A stretch of DNA of 64,000 bases from Halictus rubicundus. Taxonomy: Eukaryota; Arthropoda; Insecta; Hymenoptera; Halictidae. Below, in pieces: positions 1 through 7,949 of this stretch (the first letter of the stretch is position 1; each line of letters starts with the position of its first letter). A program made the position numbers and the translations under genes. The stretch lies in contig NW_027488975.1 in NCBI RefSeq assembly GCF_050948215.1, forward strand, positions 62,001-126,000, in the 5' to 3' direction. The notes under the pieces are model-generated. The model was not told the DNA's origin and ran no database searches. It worked only from the letters and a program-made list of their open reading frames with translations.

Positions 1-348
1 TTCTTTGCGTCCGAAACTTCCGTCGTTCATTACACAAGTAAATATCATCGGAATTTTGTCATATTTGGTACCGTTTTCCTTAGAAAAATGCCACGAGTAT
101 GTTGGTGAAAGTCCGATAGAAAAATAATTAATAATGAAAAAGTTTATTTTTTTATTTAAAGGCCTGAGCTCACGCCAGTCTTTCATCTTTTCCGAACGCT
201 TCGACTCTCCGCGGCTCTTTCTTTCCCATACGCTGTCCTTTTTCGCGTCCGAAACATCAATCGTTCATTACACAAGCAATTATCGTCGGAATTATATCAT
301 ATTTGGTTTCATTTTAATCAGAAAAATGTCACGAATATGTTGGTAAAA

Positions 349-559
349 GTTAAAAAAAAAAAAAAATAACGAAAAATAAAGAAGCTTTGTGATTGGATTA
401 GTAGTGGTCTTCTGGTCTCACACCGATATAGCCGACAATGTGTGGCCCACTCCTCGGGGAGGACGCTTCTCTAGTTTCGCTGTCCGCTTCTCCGTGCAAC
501 ATTATATGTATCGTAGACGGATATTCTCTCCTTTTGAATGCCAGTCATTCTGGTGTGCC
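349..559. other. Spacer between dimer and hAT end
   Basis: It starts with an A run (10-14 bases, differing between unit types, with an internal G in S units) and then about 170 bases of mixed sequence with no recognised element. Found in L and S units. Confidence 0.6.
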
Positions 560-910
560 CAGAGTTGGGCATTATTAGATAAAAATTATTTAAATAACGA
601 TTCGAATAAAAGATACTTCATCTTTATTCGTTATTCGAAGGTTCGAATAAAAAAGGTATCCTTATTCGACGAGTATCGAATAAATAATTTTATTCGACGA
701 GAATTTATCCGACGAATAAAGATACTTTTTTTTATTCGAAGCGGATTTATTCGAACTACGAGAAATTTTTTCATCTTTCATCTGTATCATTTATTCGAAG
801 GCTTCAAATAAATGCTCGAATAACTTTTGCCGAGTGCCGAGCTTCAAAGACCCAGCGACGACAGACGACATACAATGTAAACGGGTGGAGAATCGCGCAC
901 GAATGAAAGT

Positions 911-1189
911 TTAAACTTTTAGATTGTGCAATATATCCTCATGAAATTGTGACGAGCGAATGGAGGGGATTTTCCTGATGAAAATGAGATCAAATTCGGG
1001 TGTAATCGACCAAGTTTCACTGATACGTAATGTTACGATAAAAATTACAATCTCATTAAAGACAGTCCAAATGATGTCGTGTTTAGACTCATTTTGATCG
1101 GGATGAGCTCTACAACTCATTCGTATTAACAATATTGTTCTGATTAAAAACATAAAAGCATAAATTGCCAATAATGTTGGATTCTCCAT
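911..1189 (-). other. Open frame of 92 codons, possible receptor-like fragment
   Basis: ATG-started frame within the hAT composite. Residues about 4-23 are strongly hydrophobic and end in Arg-Met-Ser-Cys; a second hydrophobic stretch (Ile-Val-Ile-Phe-Ile-Val) is near residue 47. The DNA before the ATG ends in GTAAGCAG, acceptor-like. A membrane segment followed by a Cys-containing loop is reminiscent of insect chemoreceptor C-terminal exons, but no diagnostic motif is present. Copies at 11196, 18188, 27273, 37514, 44506 and 53591 are identical except Asp to His in the two L2 units. Most likely not a functional gene. Confidence 0.15.
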
Positions 1190-1199
1190 CTGCTTACAT

Positions 1200-1367
1200 T
1201 GTAGGCTGTTGGTCGGTCTTTATAAAAAAATCTTTATTCGTCGAATAAATTCATTACGTGCGGAATAGAGATAACATAATTATTTTTATTTGACGCGTAA
1301 CAAATCATTTTTTATCTTTTATTCGCTGTTTGAAATGTCTATTTCAATAAAAATTTGCCCATCTTTG
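1200..1367 (-). mobile_element. Older, diverged hAT-like end inside the composite
   Basis: Read on the minus strand from 1367, the sequence begins CAAAGATGGGCAAA and continues to a GCGAATAAAAGAT block. This is the same arrangement as the element's outer ends, with substitutions. It sits in the same orientation as the 3' end at 3107, about 800 bases after the 5' end, so an earlier and shorter element (about 560-1367) may have been invaded or extended. Equivalent copies lie in every long unit (about 11485-11652 in L1a, 18477-18644 in L2a, 27562-27729 in L3a, 37803-37970, 44795-44962 and 53880-54047). Confidence 0.5.
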
Positions 1368-1941
1368 CTTCTACAATTATATTATTTTATATTATATTAA
1401 TTCATCCACGTGATTCTCTCTCAAACTCTATACTATTCGGAATAGTACGTTAAATAAACGCTACTCTGGTTTTCAACATATTTCTGTTCCCACAGATCGA
1501 TTCTTGGAACAATTATCTATAAAAAAAAAAGTGTAAGGAAATAATGCTTGTTCATGAAATATTTTTAAATTACAAATTAAGGTATCTCATATGGAAGTAG
1601 AAATTGATTTTCCTAAAATTATGCTTTAATAATTTCTTACGTAAAATATTTTGACGAATTTTTCGTCCTTGATATTAGTTTTACTTTTAATATTTTAGAT
1701 CTTAAAAAGCAACACTAAAAAAAAATATCTTTTTAATTTGAATACGTTTGTCGGAGAATGTAACATTTGATAATCGATATGGGTCCGTGATGATTCACCT
1801 TCTCAGCGACGAGAAGTTCCTTAGTGGTCTTCTGCACCGACGAGATACCGTCGTTGGCCTTCTGTTTCTTACTCCAGCCAAAATCTATCCTAGAGAGCGG
1901 TAGACAACACCGTATTTTTCGAGCGACACATTCTCCCGTAA

Positions 1942-1988
1942 GGCTGTCAGTCTTTATATATATCTGGTCGGTGGATCAGTGCACCCAC

Positions 1989-2053
<65 letters not shown>

Positions 2054-2063
2054 ACTGCCAGCC
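1942..2063. repeat. (TA)n tract within an imperfect palindrome, U0
   Basis: The left arm GGCTGTCAGTCTTTATATAT pairs with TATATAAAGACTGCCAGCC at the right, with a GGTG ... CACC inner pair around GATCAGTG. The right arm holds a pure TA run of about 59 bases (1992-2051), the longest in the window. Such DNA readily forms a cruciform. Confidence 0.85.
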
Positions 2064-2092
2064 CCCGTGTTAAACTGCGAGTCTCAAAGTGG

Positions 2093-2463
2093 GTGCCAGG
2101 TGGGTGCTGGGAGCGGTCGGTAACGGCCCTAATGTCGAGATACTCTCGTCGGTTGTGGAACTAAAAGAACATTTGCTCGTGAATTATGGAAAAAACGTCA
2201 GTGACAGAGGCAATAAATAAACGTATAATGCGTAGAATGAAAATAATTATCTTTTATTGTATAATTTCATTACACTCTTATTGCCTTCTTATTTTCCATA
2301 TTGTTCACCATTGTAATCATTATTTTATAATCGATAATTTATAGGTGTAATTAATTAATTTGGAACTTCTTGCGATATTTATAAAATAATGATTATTCAA
2401 CAAAATATATTCTGTAATAGTTATAGAATAAAAAAAAAGAATAAATACAATATTCAAGTAATG
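2093..2463 (+). repeat. Internal duplicated segment, copy A (inside hAT, before LTR)
   Basis: It matches 5981-6418 in direct orientation from GTGCCAGGTGGGTGCTGGGA to AAGTAATG, with scattered substitutions. It lacks about 65 bases present in the other copy (6048-6120 region). It ends exactly at the LTR. Equivalent starts in other long units are 12370, 19342, 28445, 38688, 45660 and 54763. Confidence 0.88.
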
Positions 2464-2784
2464 TGGCGGACCCCTTGGAGAAGGGTTGATCGGACCCAGG
2501 TAGGAGCGTCGTCTGCGGGCTGGGACCTTGGACGCACTTGGTCGCCAGGCCCAAGCTCTTCCCGAGCGCACACTTAGTCGCCGGAAGTCTGTTCCTACCT
2601 GGGGTGCACATTTGGCGACCAGGTTCGGGGTTTTTCCTTGGCGTGCACATTTGGCCGCCAACCCTTGACTTTCGCCAGGACACGGATGTTCGGTGCAAGG
2701 ACACGAACTTTCTCCAAGGGGCACGTACAGGAAGCGACATCCCCACTCCAGAAGTTTTCTTGTTCGAAGGAAATTCCTGGAGGA

Positions 2785-2850
2785 TATAAGCGCGGATTCT
2801 GACGGATGACAGGGTCAGTCAGTCAGTCAGTTCAAGTCAGTCAGTCGTTG
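2785..2850 (+). promoter_or_regulatory. LTR core promoter: TATA box, TCAGT initiator, GTCA repeat
   Basis: TATAAG at 2785 is followed 32 bases later by the A of TCAGT, the arthropod RNA polymerase II initiator form, within a GTCAGTCAGTCAGTCAGTTC run and a second GTCAGTCAGTC run. A GGAAATTCC palindrome-like motif lies just upstream (about 2770). The TATA boxes of the other six copies begin at 13062, 20034, 29137, 39380, 46352 and 55455. Activity is inferred, not shown. Confidence 0.5.
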
Positions 2851-2967
2851 TGAGAAGTCGTCATTCGCCGTCAGTTGTTCGTATAGTCGTTTATCCGTAG
2901 TTCTTGTTTCATTGTTATTTCATTTTCTTTGTTCCTTGTTACGTCGTTGAGTTTTTGTTGCTTATTT

Positions 2968-2973
2968 AATAAA
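2968..2973 (+). terminator. LTR polyadenylation signal AATAAA
   Basis: AATAAA lies 150 bases after the predicted start site and about 50 bases before the LTR end, where a retrotransposon R-U5 boundary signal belongs. It is followed by a hairpin-capable TTGGGTG ... CACCCAA pair (about 2990-3015). Confidence 0.45.
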
Positions 2974-3159
2974 TGGTTATTGTTATATTGGGTGAATCCT
3001 TTACTGAACACCCAAACCACAACACATACCAAAAGGAAATAAAAATTTTTTTATCTTTTATTCGTTACTCGAAATTTTTATTTAGATAAATATTTTGCCC
3101 AACTCTGGTTGAGCTTAGCTCGGCTCAATTGTGCGAGTCGAGTCGAGTACTCGCACGAT

Positions 3160-3222
3160 GCGAGCTACCCGCACCGATGCGAGCTACCCGCACCGATGCG
3201 AGCTATCCGCACCGATGCGAGC
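3160..3222. repeat. 19-bp minisatellite, three copies, U0
   Basis: The unit is GCGAGCTACCCGCACCGAT. The third copy has TATCC. It lies inside the left arm of the large inverted repeat and breaks the arm's match to the right arm. Confidence 0.88.
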
Positions 3223-3558
3223 TGCTCGAAATAAAATCAGGCGTAAAATGACATGATGCGAGTTACAGCGGGAAGATCAGCACATCGATATTATCAAGCA
3301 TTTTAGTATATTGACAATGCTAAATGTTTGCGATGTTTTATTATATATTTTGATAGTGAAATGTTGATTCAGAATTTGTATAACCCTTATTGAAAATAAT
3401 TATGCAATAACAACTATTTCCTAGATTTATGTAAATAACTAGCTGTGATCTGTAAAGAACGGTATTTTATATATTCCTTTATATTATACTCCGGGGTTCA
3501 GTGTACAGTCGTAAAAATGTGTTGTTGCAAAATTGTTTATAATGTTAAAAATTAACGT

Positions 3559-4696
3559 TAAGCTTCGTTAAATAGTTTTTGAAAGGAATGGGTATATAAA
3601 CAATATTGTATAATATTGATGTGTATTTATACGAGGTCGCCGCCGCGTCTACAATGTATGCTGGCGGTTCGTCGGCGTGCTCTTTGCACAGGCCGCCACA
3701 CTGGTACTCGCACCAAAGGTCAAAAGACTGAATTCTGGTAAGCTGAGAAAAACTGTTTGACAGAATCTGAGCTAACTAACCTGAGAATAGATTGTCTTAG
3801 ACTTTTATATTTTTCGATAATGAATAACTAAGCTAGTGGCTCGATGGGGAGGGAGGAAGAGCAAAACGCATACGCGTGCCGGTAGATTAAATACTCAGAG
3901 CGGGTGACCTAAGTGGGCGAGTGCAGGCGAGAGCCGGTCATAAACCTTAGCTCGCTGATGAGAGCCCTACTGTCCCATTGTACGGAAGTACACTTTTTAG
4001 AAGAAATGGCCGAGATAACGAACCAAAAAGGCAGTAAACCATTTTCACACTGCACAATTATAAACATGGAGATAGCGCAGGTTGCTTAGCGAGAAACGTG
4101 CGGCCGCTTCTCGTTATACATTATGCAGTCAGTCTCATAATTGATGGCAGACACTTTAAATCAGAATAACTTTTTTTATAAATCGACCAAACGACTTCAG
4201 CTGTTCTGCCAAGCTAGATAGATTAATTTACTAGATGACATGTAATGAAAACGCAGGAAAAATTGCGTTATATAATTGCGTTAATTGTCGAGCTAGGAAG
4301 TAGATTTAACTTTGCTGCCACTACGAATTATTTGGTAGTTAGCATGATTTTGCACCATCGTATAAAAGATCGACTGTTATCCATGGAGAAGAGCCAACAA
4401 TTGCAAATTGAAAAAAGATTTAGATTAAAATATTAACTAAACAGAAAGTATGACGAGTGTTGAACGTAGACATCAGATCCTTTTAAAAGGGCCTAGCCGA
4501 TTTATGGTCAAAACTGCCCTTAGAGGAAAAACCCCTCTGAGTAAAATTTCAACCCCCTATCTTGCCCATGAGGTTAGTTACAGGGTAAATTAGATTTCGC
4601 GCTTCTCCGCGTATTTCCCGCACTCTGATGCTTTCTAAAATTCTGAAAAAAATGTGACATATTTTGGATTCTAAGGCTGATTTTTGATAATTTTTT
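3559..4696. other. Core segment kept in long units and Sx
   Basis: About 1.1 kb, absent from S and XS. It holds TATATAAA at 3593, a GC-rich patch (GTCGCCGCCGCGTCTAC, about 3636-3652), a possible splice donor CTGGTAAGC at 3735-3743, a NotI-type GCGGCCGC inside a short hairpin (about 4090-4115) and one ATG open frame. No transposon family is recognised. Copies: about 13802-14939, 20808-21945, 29877-31014, 40120-41257, 47126-48263 and 56229-57366. The right part only is in Sx (59967-60794). Confidence 0.6.
4245..4436 (+). other. Open frame of 63 codons in the core segment
   Basis: Starts with ATG and ends in a basic, Lys/Arg-rich tail. The eight copies (also 14488, 21494, 30563, 40806, 47812, 56915 and 60342) differ at one residue, His or Asp. 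That level of conservation is no greater than that of the surrounding non-coding DNA, so it is not evidence of selection. No family recognised. Confidence 0.12.
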
Positions 4697-5532
4697 CAGA
4701 TTTTTTTGTTACAAACTGTGGTCGTAAAAAAAATGAAAAACCTCCAAAAAATCGGAAAAATGCAGATTTCTCAAAAATTTGAAAACATGCTATTCTACTG
4801 TTTAGTTCCTTGTTAAAGTACTATAACAGGCAGTGTCGTCAATTTTTTTTAGATTTTTTGTTGTGGGACATCATCGTCAAAAAACAATAAAAACCGAATT
4901 TTTTCGACGTTTTTGCTATTAGGAGGAAAGTTACACTTGTTGGTTTTATCGCAGCTATATATTAAGTAATTTTTAGCATTATTAAATTGAAACAAGTAAT
5001 TCTTTGACCTAAGAAATGTGATTTAAGAGAAAGAATAAATTGTATTTTGTGTGATATATACCAGAATGTTCGTAAAGTTTTGTAACATCGCCGGACGTGT
5101 CGAACTAAGGAGCGGATACGCTGGGGTTCTTATCCCGTCGGTGGTAAATGTTTTTTCCCATACATCATCTTTATTTTTTCAATTTCTTATATTATTTATT
5201 CGTGTGATTTTAACAATATTTTTTTAATGTTTTAAAAATATTGAAGTAACATTGATTAGGCAATGAATATTTATATTATTGTGTTCGTCTACGATTTCCG
5301 CCAGATATGAAATTGCTTGTGAAAATTGGTAAGATTCCGTGAAAAGAATTTTGAAATCTACGTCTGTCATTTCCAGAAAATCAAGAAATCAATACTGTTT
5401 GAAATGGAATCTTTTTGCGGTTCCAATTGTTTTGACCATCTTAATCGGCTATGCCCTTTTAAATCTTATCACCTATACTTGCACAGTACCGAATGACAGG
5501 CTGTTGGAACTTCCAACTTCCAACTTGGTTTC
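4697..5532. other. AT-rich stretch common to all units
   Basis: Dominated by A and T runs, with one GC-rich island at about 5088-5150 (GGACGTGT ... GGAGCGGATACGCTGGGG). In U0, L3a, L3b and Sx the island reads ACGTGTCG, elsewhere ACGTGTGTCG. No gene or element recognised. Confidence 0.6.
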
Positions 5533-5856
5533 ACGTTAATTTTCAACATTATAAACAATTTTGCGACAACACATTTTTACGACTGTACAGTGAACCGGAG
5601 TATAATATAAAGGAATATATAAAATACCGTTCTTTACAGATCACATCTAGTTATTTACATAAATCTAAATAGTTGTTATTGCATAATTATTTTCAATAAG
5701 GGTTATACAAATTCTGAATCAACATTTCACTATCAAAATATATAATAAAACATCGCAAACATTTAGCATTGTCAATATACTAAAATGCTTGATAATATCA
5801 ATGTGCTGATCTTCCTGCTGTAACTCGCATCATGTCATTTTACGCCTGATTTTATT

Positions 5857-5970
5857 TCGAGCCGTTCGCTTCGTTGCGAGCAGCTCGCATCGTGCGAGTA
5901 CTCGACTCGACTCGAAAAGCGAGTCCCGGCTCGACTGGACCCGAGCTCGGCTCGCATATGCGAGCTTGGC
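5857..5970. repeat. CGAG-rich stretch with 16-bp palindrome
   Basis: Repeated CTCG / CGAG words (ACTCGACTCGACTCG) lead to the perfect palindrome GCTCGCATATGCGAGC at 5950-5965, followed by TTGGCTGCAGGCCTAG. The matching stretch beside the left arm is 3110-3160. It resembles subterminal repeats of a DNA transposon, but I cannot define its ends. Present in every unit. Confidence 0.7.
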
Positions 5971-5980
5971 TGCAGGCCTA

Positions 5981-6418
5981 GTGCCAGGTGGGTGCTGGGA
6001 TCGGTCGGTAACGGCCCCAATGTCGAGATACTCTCGTCGGTTGTGGAACTAAGAAAGTGGAACTATCACTGATCTCAAATACCAACATCGCTAAACATGC
6101 CGCGCTCGCTACCTAAATAGAACATTTGCTCGTGAATTACGGAAGAAACGTCAGTGACATAGGCAATAAATAAACGGATAATGCGTAGAATGAGAATAAT
6201 TATTTTTTATTGTATAATTTCATTACACTATTATTGCCTTCTTATTTTCCATATTGTGCACCATTGTAATCATTGTTTTATAATCGATAGTTTATAGGTG
6301 AAATTAATTAATTTGGAACTTATTGCGATATTTATAAAATAATGATTATTCAACAAAATATATTCTGTAATAGTTATAGAATGAAAAAAAAAAGAATAAA
6401 TACAATATTCAAGTAATG
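5981..6418 (+). repeat. Internal duplicated segment, copy B
   Basis: Present in every unit of any length class, starting at 5981, 9237, 16229, 23235, 25314, 32299, 35555, 42547, 49553, 51632, 58651 and 62081. Having the extra 65 bases and no LTR, it looks like the less altered copy. It continues into TGACAAAATTC, giving the LTR-free state of the same sequence. Confidence 0.88.
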
Positions 6419-6973
6419 ACAAAATTCAATCGTTCTTATTGTGATCCGTAGTAACAAACACAGAAAATTATTTTTTTTTACTTATTTAACCGATAATACC
6501 ACTTCTAATGCTGGACTGCAATTATTCAAGTAAAGGTAGTAACGAAATAAAAGTGTTATGTAATGAAACTAACTTTCGACGGATCTTATCCATATAAAGC
6601 TATTTGGTGGCAGTATTATTGCTATTTGTACAGACACACAGATACACAGATTCTTATATCTTGCAATGCACGTTGTTTTTTTCTCCGTCAACCGATTTCG
6701 ATGAAATTTTCAGCTTCTGTATCCCTAACATAGAGGTAGAGATAAAAGTTTTGAAAAGTGTCTGTCATTTTAAGTTTTAATTATAATTGTATTGATTGCT
6801 ATTTTTTATACCTTATAGAATTGTTTCTTTACATTTAATATTCTTTATATTTTATCAGCAATAAACTTTATGTATAATCATTAATTGTATTGTTTAAATT
6901 TAACTTTCTGTGAGTAATTGTCAATACATATACATTAGTAACCACATCTATTTGTCCGCGGCGAAAACCAAGC
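6419..6973. other. AT-rich stretch with ACACAGATACACAG motif
   Basis: It contains a short CA-rich run (6631-6650) and CCGATTTCGATGAAATTTTC. No gene is recognised. In XS units it is cut at CAGTATTATT. In Sx the equivalent (about 59340-59660) is strongly diverged. Confidence 0.55.
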
Positions 6974-7215
6974 TGTCGAACTCGAGACGGGAAGGACTCG
7001 CCGCGTCTCTTTCTTTTCATATGCTGTCCTTCTTTGCGTCCGAAACTTCCGTCGTTCATTACACAAGTAAATATCATCGGAATTTTGTCATATTTGGTAC
7101 CGTTTTCCTTAGAAAAATGCCACGAGTATGTTGGTGAAAGTCCGATAGAAAAATAATTAATAATGAAAAAGTTTATTTTTTTATTTAAAGGCCTGAGCTC
7201 ACGCCAGTCTTTCAT
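6868..7215 (-). other. Open frame of 115 codons over the dimer
   Basis: ATG-started frame reading through the first half of the 240-bp dimer, with a Lys/Arg-rich middle. The second half of the dimer, read the same way, encodes a related peptide (both contain CVMNDG) but with stops, suggesting decayed coding origin or chance. In Sx an extra T in CCTTTTTTTGCG shifts the frame and gives a different 147-codon version (59525-59968). Recurs in all S and L units. Confidence 0.15.
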
Positions 7216-7378
7216 CTTTTCCGAACGCTTCGACTCTCCGCGGCTCTTTCTTTCCCATACGCTGTCCTTTTTCGCGTCCGAAACATCAATCGTTCATTAC
7301 ACAAGCAATTATCGTCGGAATTATATCATATTTGGTTTCATTTTAATCAGAAAAATGTCACGAATATGTTGGTAAAAG
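6974..7378. repeat. Diverged 240-bp direct dimer
   Basis: Two copies with a shift of about 238 bases (for example CATATGCTGTCCTT at 7019 and CATACGCTGTCCTT at 7257) share ATTACACAAG, CATATTTGGT and CGAATATGTTGG-like blocks. The same dimer recurs in all S and L units (second halves at about 10419, 17411, 26496, 33481, 36737, 43729, 52814 and 63263). XS lacks it and Sx keeps only the first half plus the start of the second. In U0 the window starts within the first half. Confidence 0.82.
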
Positions 7379-7587
7379 TTAAAAAAAAAAAGAATAACGA
7401 AAAATAAAGAAGTTTTGTGATTGGATTAGTAGTGGTCTTCTGGTCTCACACCGATATAGCCGACAATGTGTGGCCCACTCCTCGGGGAGGACGCTTCTCT
7501 AGTTTCGCTGTCCGCTTCTCCGTGCCACATTATATGTATCGTAGACGGATATTCTCTCCTTTTGAATGCCAGTCATTCTGGTGTGCC

Positions 7588-7949
7588 CAGAGTTGGGCAT
7601 TATTAGATAAAAATTATTTAAATAACGATTCGAATAAAAGATACTTCATCTTTATTCGTTATTCGAAGGTTCGAATAAAAAAGGTATCCTTATTCGACGA
7701 GTATCGAATAAATAATTTTATTCGACGAGAATTTATCCGACGAATAAAGATACTTTTTTTTATTCGAAGCGGATTTATTCAAACTACGAGAAATTTTTTC
7801 ATCTTTCATCTGTATCATTTATTCGAAGGCTTCAAATAAATGCTCGAATAACTTTTGCCGAGTGCCGAGCTTCAAAGACCCAGCGACGACAAGACGACAT
7901 ACAATGTAAACGGATGGAGAATCGCGCAGGTATGAAAGTTTAAACTTTC
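7588..7949 (+). mobile_element. hAT-like element, 5' fragment in S1
   Basis: The 5' end CAGAGTTGGGCA and the TTATTCGAA-rich subterminal region are kept. The element stops at the S deletion junction and has no 3' end, which is the main reason to read S as a deletion of L rather than L as an insertion into S. Confidence 0.72.

Larger units (their letters stand above)
2462..3021 (+). mobile_element. Solo LTR of a retrotransposon in U0
   Basis: The segment starts TGTGG and ends CCACA (the end could instead be ACA at 3024). It has the parts of an LTR in order. A GC-rich U3 carries four degenerate repeats of about 37 bases, each with a GCACAYTTGGTCGCC-like core at about 2533, 2568, 2604 and 2643. 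TATAAG is at 2785, TCAGT at 2815 with its A 32 bases after the TATA box, and AATAAA at 2968. Its left edge is confirmed independently: the duplicate sequence at 5981-6418 matches up to AAGTAATG and diverges exactly where the LTR begins. There is no internal retroviral region and no clear 4-6 base target duplication. Confidence 0.68.
560..3107 (+). mobile_element. Non-autonomous hAT-like element in U0
   Basis: Both ends carry the same 12 bases in inverted orientation: CAGAGTTGGGCA at 560-571 and TGCCCAACTCTG at 3096-3107. The similarity continues inward (AATAAAAGAT and AATAACG-like stretches). CAGAG-type ends are typical of hAT superfamily transposons. The 5' 280 bases hold about a dozen TTATTCGAA / TTCGAATAA motifs, the sort of subterminal repeats hAT transposases bind. 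No transposase is present. The flanking octamers GGTGTGCC and GTTGAGCT agree at only 5 of 8 positions, so a target duplication is not demonstrated. The element encloses an older hAT end (1356-1367), a TA palindrome and a solo LTR, so it is a nested composite. Confidence 0.7.
1..5338. repeat. Unit U0, long type, 5' end cut by window
   Basis: U0 begins inside the first half of the 240-bp dimer. It has the longest TA tract in the window (about 59 bases), three 19-bp minisatellite copies and four GTCA copies in the LTR. Its closest relative is L3b, from which it differs in overall length mainly by 10 bases of TA. It is used as the reference long unit for the sub-elements below. Confidence 0.93.
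3134..5914. repeat. Large inverted repeat, U0 to S1 (arms about 0.4 kb)
   Basis: Left arm 3134-3558 is the reverse complement of right arm 5533-5914 over nearly its full length. Differences are a few substitutions, the 19-bp minisatellite in the left arm and a 19-base CCGTTCGCTTCGTTGCGAG segment in the right arm. The spacer is 3559-5532. The left arm exists only in long units. S, XS and Sx keep just the right arm. The arms may be two copies of one small element in opposite orientation; I do not recognise the family. Confidence 0.9.

Noticed and set aside
389..811. 140-codon frame rich in Phe-Ile-Arg
   Set aside because: GTG start. Its composition is a by-product of the TTATTCGAA motif cluster at the hAT 5' end.
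2320..2789. Overlapping frames on both strands across the LTR (134, 117 and 83 codons)
   Set aside because: They read through the GC-rich U3 minisatellite and LTR promoter on opposite strands. Openness follows from base composition, and none resembles a known protein.
2457..3031. Target duplication for the LTR
   Set aside because: AGTAA on the left matches none of the candidate right flanks (ACACA, CATAC, TACCA).
552..3115. 8-bp target duplication for the hAT element
   Set aside because: GGTGTGCC and GTTGAGCT agree at only five positions, too weak to claim.
3940..4010. CTGATGAG followed by GAAAT, a possible hammerhead ribozyme
   Set aside because: No stem II pairing between the two blocks, and GAAAT replaces the required GAAAC. 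CTGATGA at 976 also fails for lack of a GAAA block.
920..4696. Reading the S to L difference as a 3.7-kb insertion into S
   Set aside because: S holds the 5' end of the same hAT whose 3' end lies within the missing part, and the missing block has no terminal repeats, so deletion is simpler.
5088..5150. tRNA-like GGGGTTCTTATCCCG
   Set aside because: The loop does not fit the tRNA T-arm pattern, and there is no acceptor or anticodon arm at the right distance.
5339..5539. 66-codon frame with a membrane-like segment, repeated 12 times
   Set aside because: It starts with GTG and has no in-frame ATG, which does not fit a nuclear eukaryotic gene. The DNA around it is equally conserved, so conservation says nothing about coding.
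5835..6020. 61-codon minus-strand frame in every unit
   Set aside because: It is a translation of the CGAG-rich palindrome stretch.
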